Shown one piece after another: positions 63,774-64,000 of a stretch of DNA of 64,000 bases. How positions within the stretch are numbered: position 1 is the stretch's first letter; every line of letters begins with the position of its first letter. This stretch comes from Herpomyces periplanetae (Eukaryota > Ascomycota > Laboulbeniomycetes > Herpomycetales > Herpomycetaceae), in contig WMKJ01000030.1 in the NCBI GenBank assembly GCA_009733715.1, positions 1-64,000 of the forward strand, in the 5' to 3' direction. The translations under genes were made by a program, and so were the position numbers. The notes under the pieces are model-generated. The model searched no databases, had not been told where the DNA came from, and saw nothing but the letters and a program-made list of their open reading frames with translations.

Positions 63774-64000
63774 GATAACGGGAACAGCAGGAGGTTGTAT
63801 GGCGGCTTATCGGGATTAAACGAATACAATAACGCGCGTTAGTTTCACCTTTATTAAATTTTCTGTACACGCTTTTAACCGGTTTCAAGGCTTAACACTA
63901 ACATTGTTTGTATTCAGACTTTAACGTAGGGGTAACGAAGTCGCCTAATAATTTTTGCATTGAACATAATACTGTATGGCCGATGGAATGGTAAGAATTG
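63774..64000. other. Window edge, possibly 5' exons of the Pth1-like gene
   Basis: About 230 bp. It contains an open minus-strand stretch starting MFNAKIIRRLRYPY that looks like a mitochondrial targeting peptide, but no donor that joins it to the Pth1-like exon in frame was clear. Confidence 0.35.

Overview
The window looks like nuclear DNA of a fungus, and most likely an ascomycete. It is moderately AT-rich and gene-dense, with about 28 protein genes and one U6 snRNA gene. I place about 38 introns, mostly 57-195 nt, usually with GTAAGT-like donors and TAG or CAG acceptors. The content is fungal: a Cut12-type spindle pole body protein, a Spo12 family protein, mannitol-1-phosphate 5-dehydrogenase, the uracil-catabolism protein URC1, the urease chaperone UreF, an Akr1 palmitoyltransferase, a Pns1-type transporter and a CaMKK/Ssp1-like kinase. 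The U6 RNA resembles those of budding and fission yeasts. Placement near Taphrinomycotina is a guess from this set. I see no rRNA, tRNA, CRISPR array, transposon or virus-derived element.

Layout, left to right. 1-5.8 kb: a THP3/LENG8-type SAC3-domain gene and a tiny membrane protein gene, both minus. 5.8-8.1 kb: a long pyrimidine-rich gap. 8.1-14.2 kb: AKR1, AFG1 and the convergent VPS36, with only 4 bp between the last two stop codons. 16-20.5 kb: a PNS1-type transporter and mannitol-1-phosphate dehydrogenase. 20.7-26.6 kb: DDI1 (minus), an acyl-CoA dehydrogenase, an ABHD11-type hydrolase and SWI5. 27.8-33 kb: CUT12 and UREF (plus), then CDC73 and AP-2 mu (minus). 33.4-40.7 kb: a sucrose-type transporter, a full-length ABCB transporter and SPO12. 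42-45.7 kb: SMC2. 46.5-51.4 kb: NOP2, U6 snRNA, WDR70 and BET5. 52-58.2 kb: a CaMKK-like kinase, WAPL and ELF1. 59-64 kb: URC1, RPS1 and a bacterial-type peptidyl-tRNA hydrolase.

The genes are ordinary housekeeping genes, not an operon or a secondary-metabolite cluster. Several concern chromosomes (SMC2, WAPL, CUT12, SPO12, SWI5), transcription and RNA (CDC73, ELF1, THP3-like, U6, NOP2, RPS1) or trafficking (VPS36, AP-2 mu, BET5), but neighbours do not obviously share a pathway.

The most striking signal is intron placement at the extreme start of coding regions. In DDI1 the start codon itself appears split by an intron (AT|G), so unspliced RNA would read ATG-TAA. In ELF1 the first coding exon is only ATG. 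Two more genes have first coding exons of 14 and 27 nt. The U6 gene has a six-base loop where a five-base loop is usual, and a perfect TFIIIC B box just past its terminator. I reconstructed SPO12, ELF1, the small membrane protein and several terminal exons by joining exons by eye; they need transcript support.
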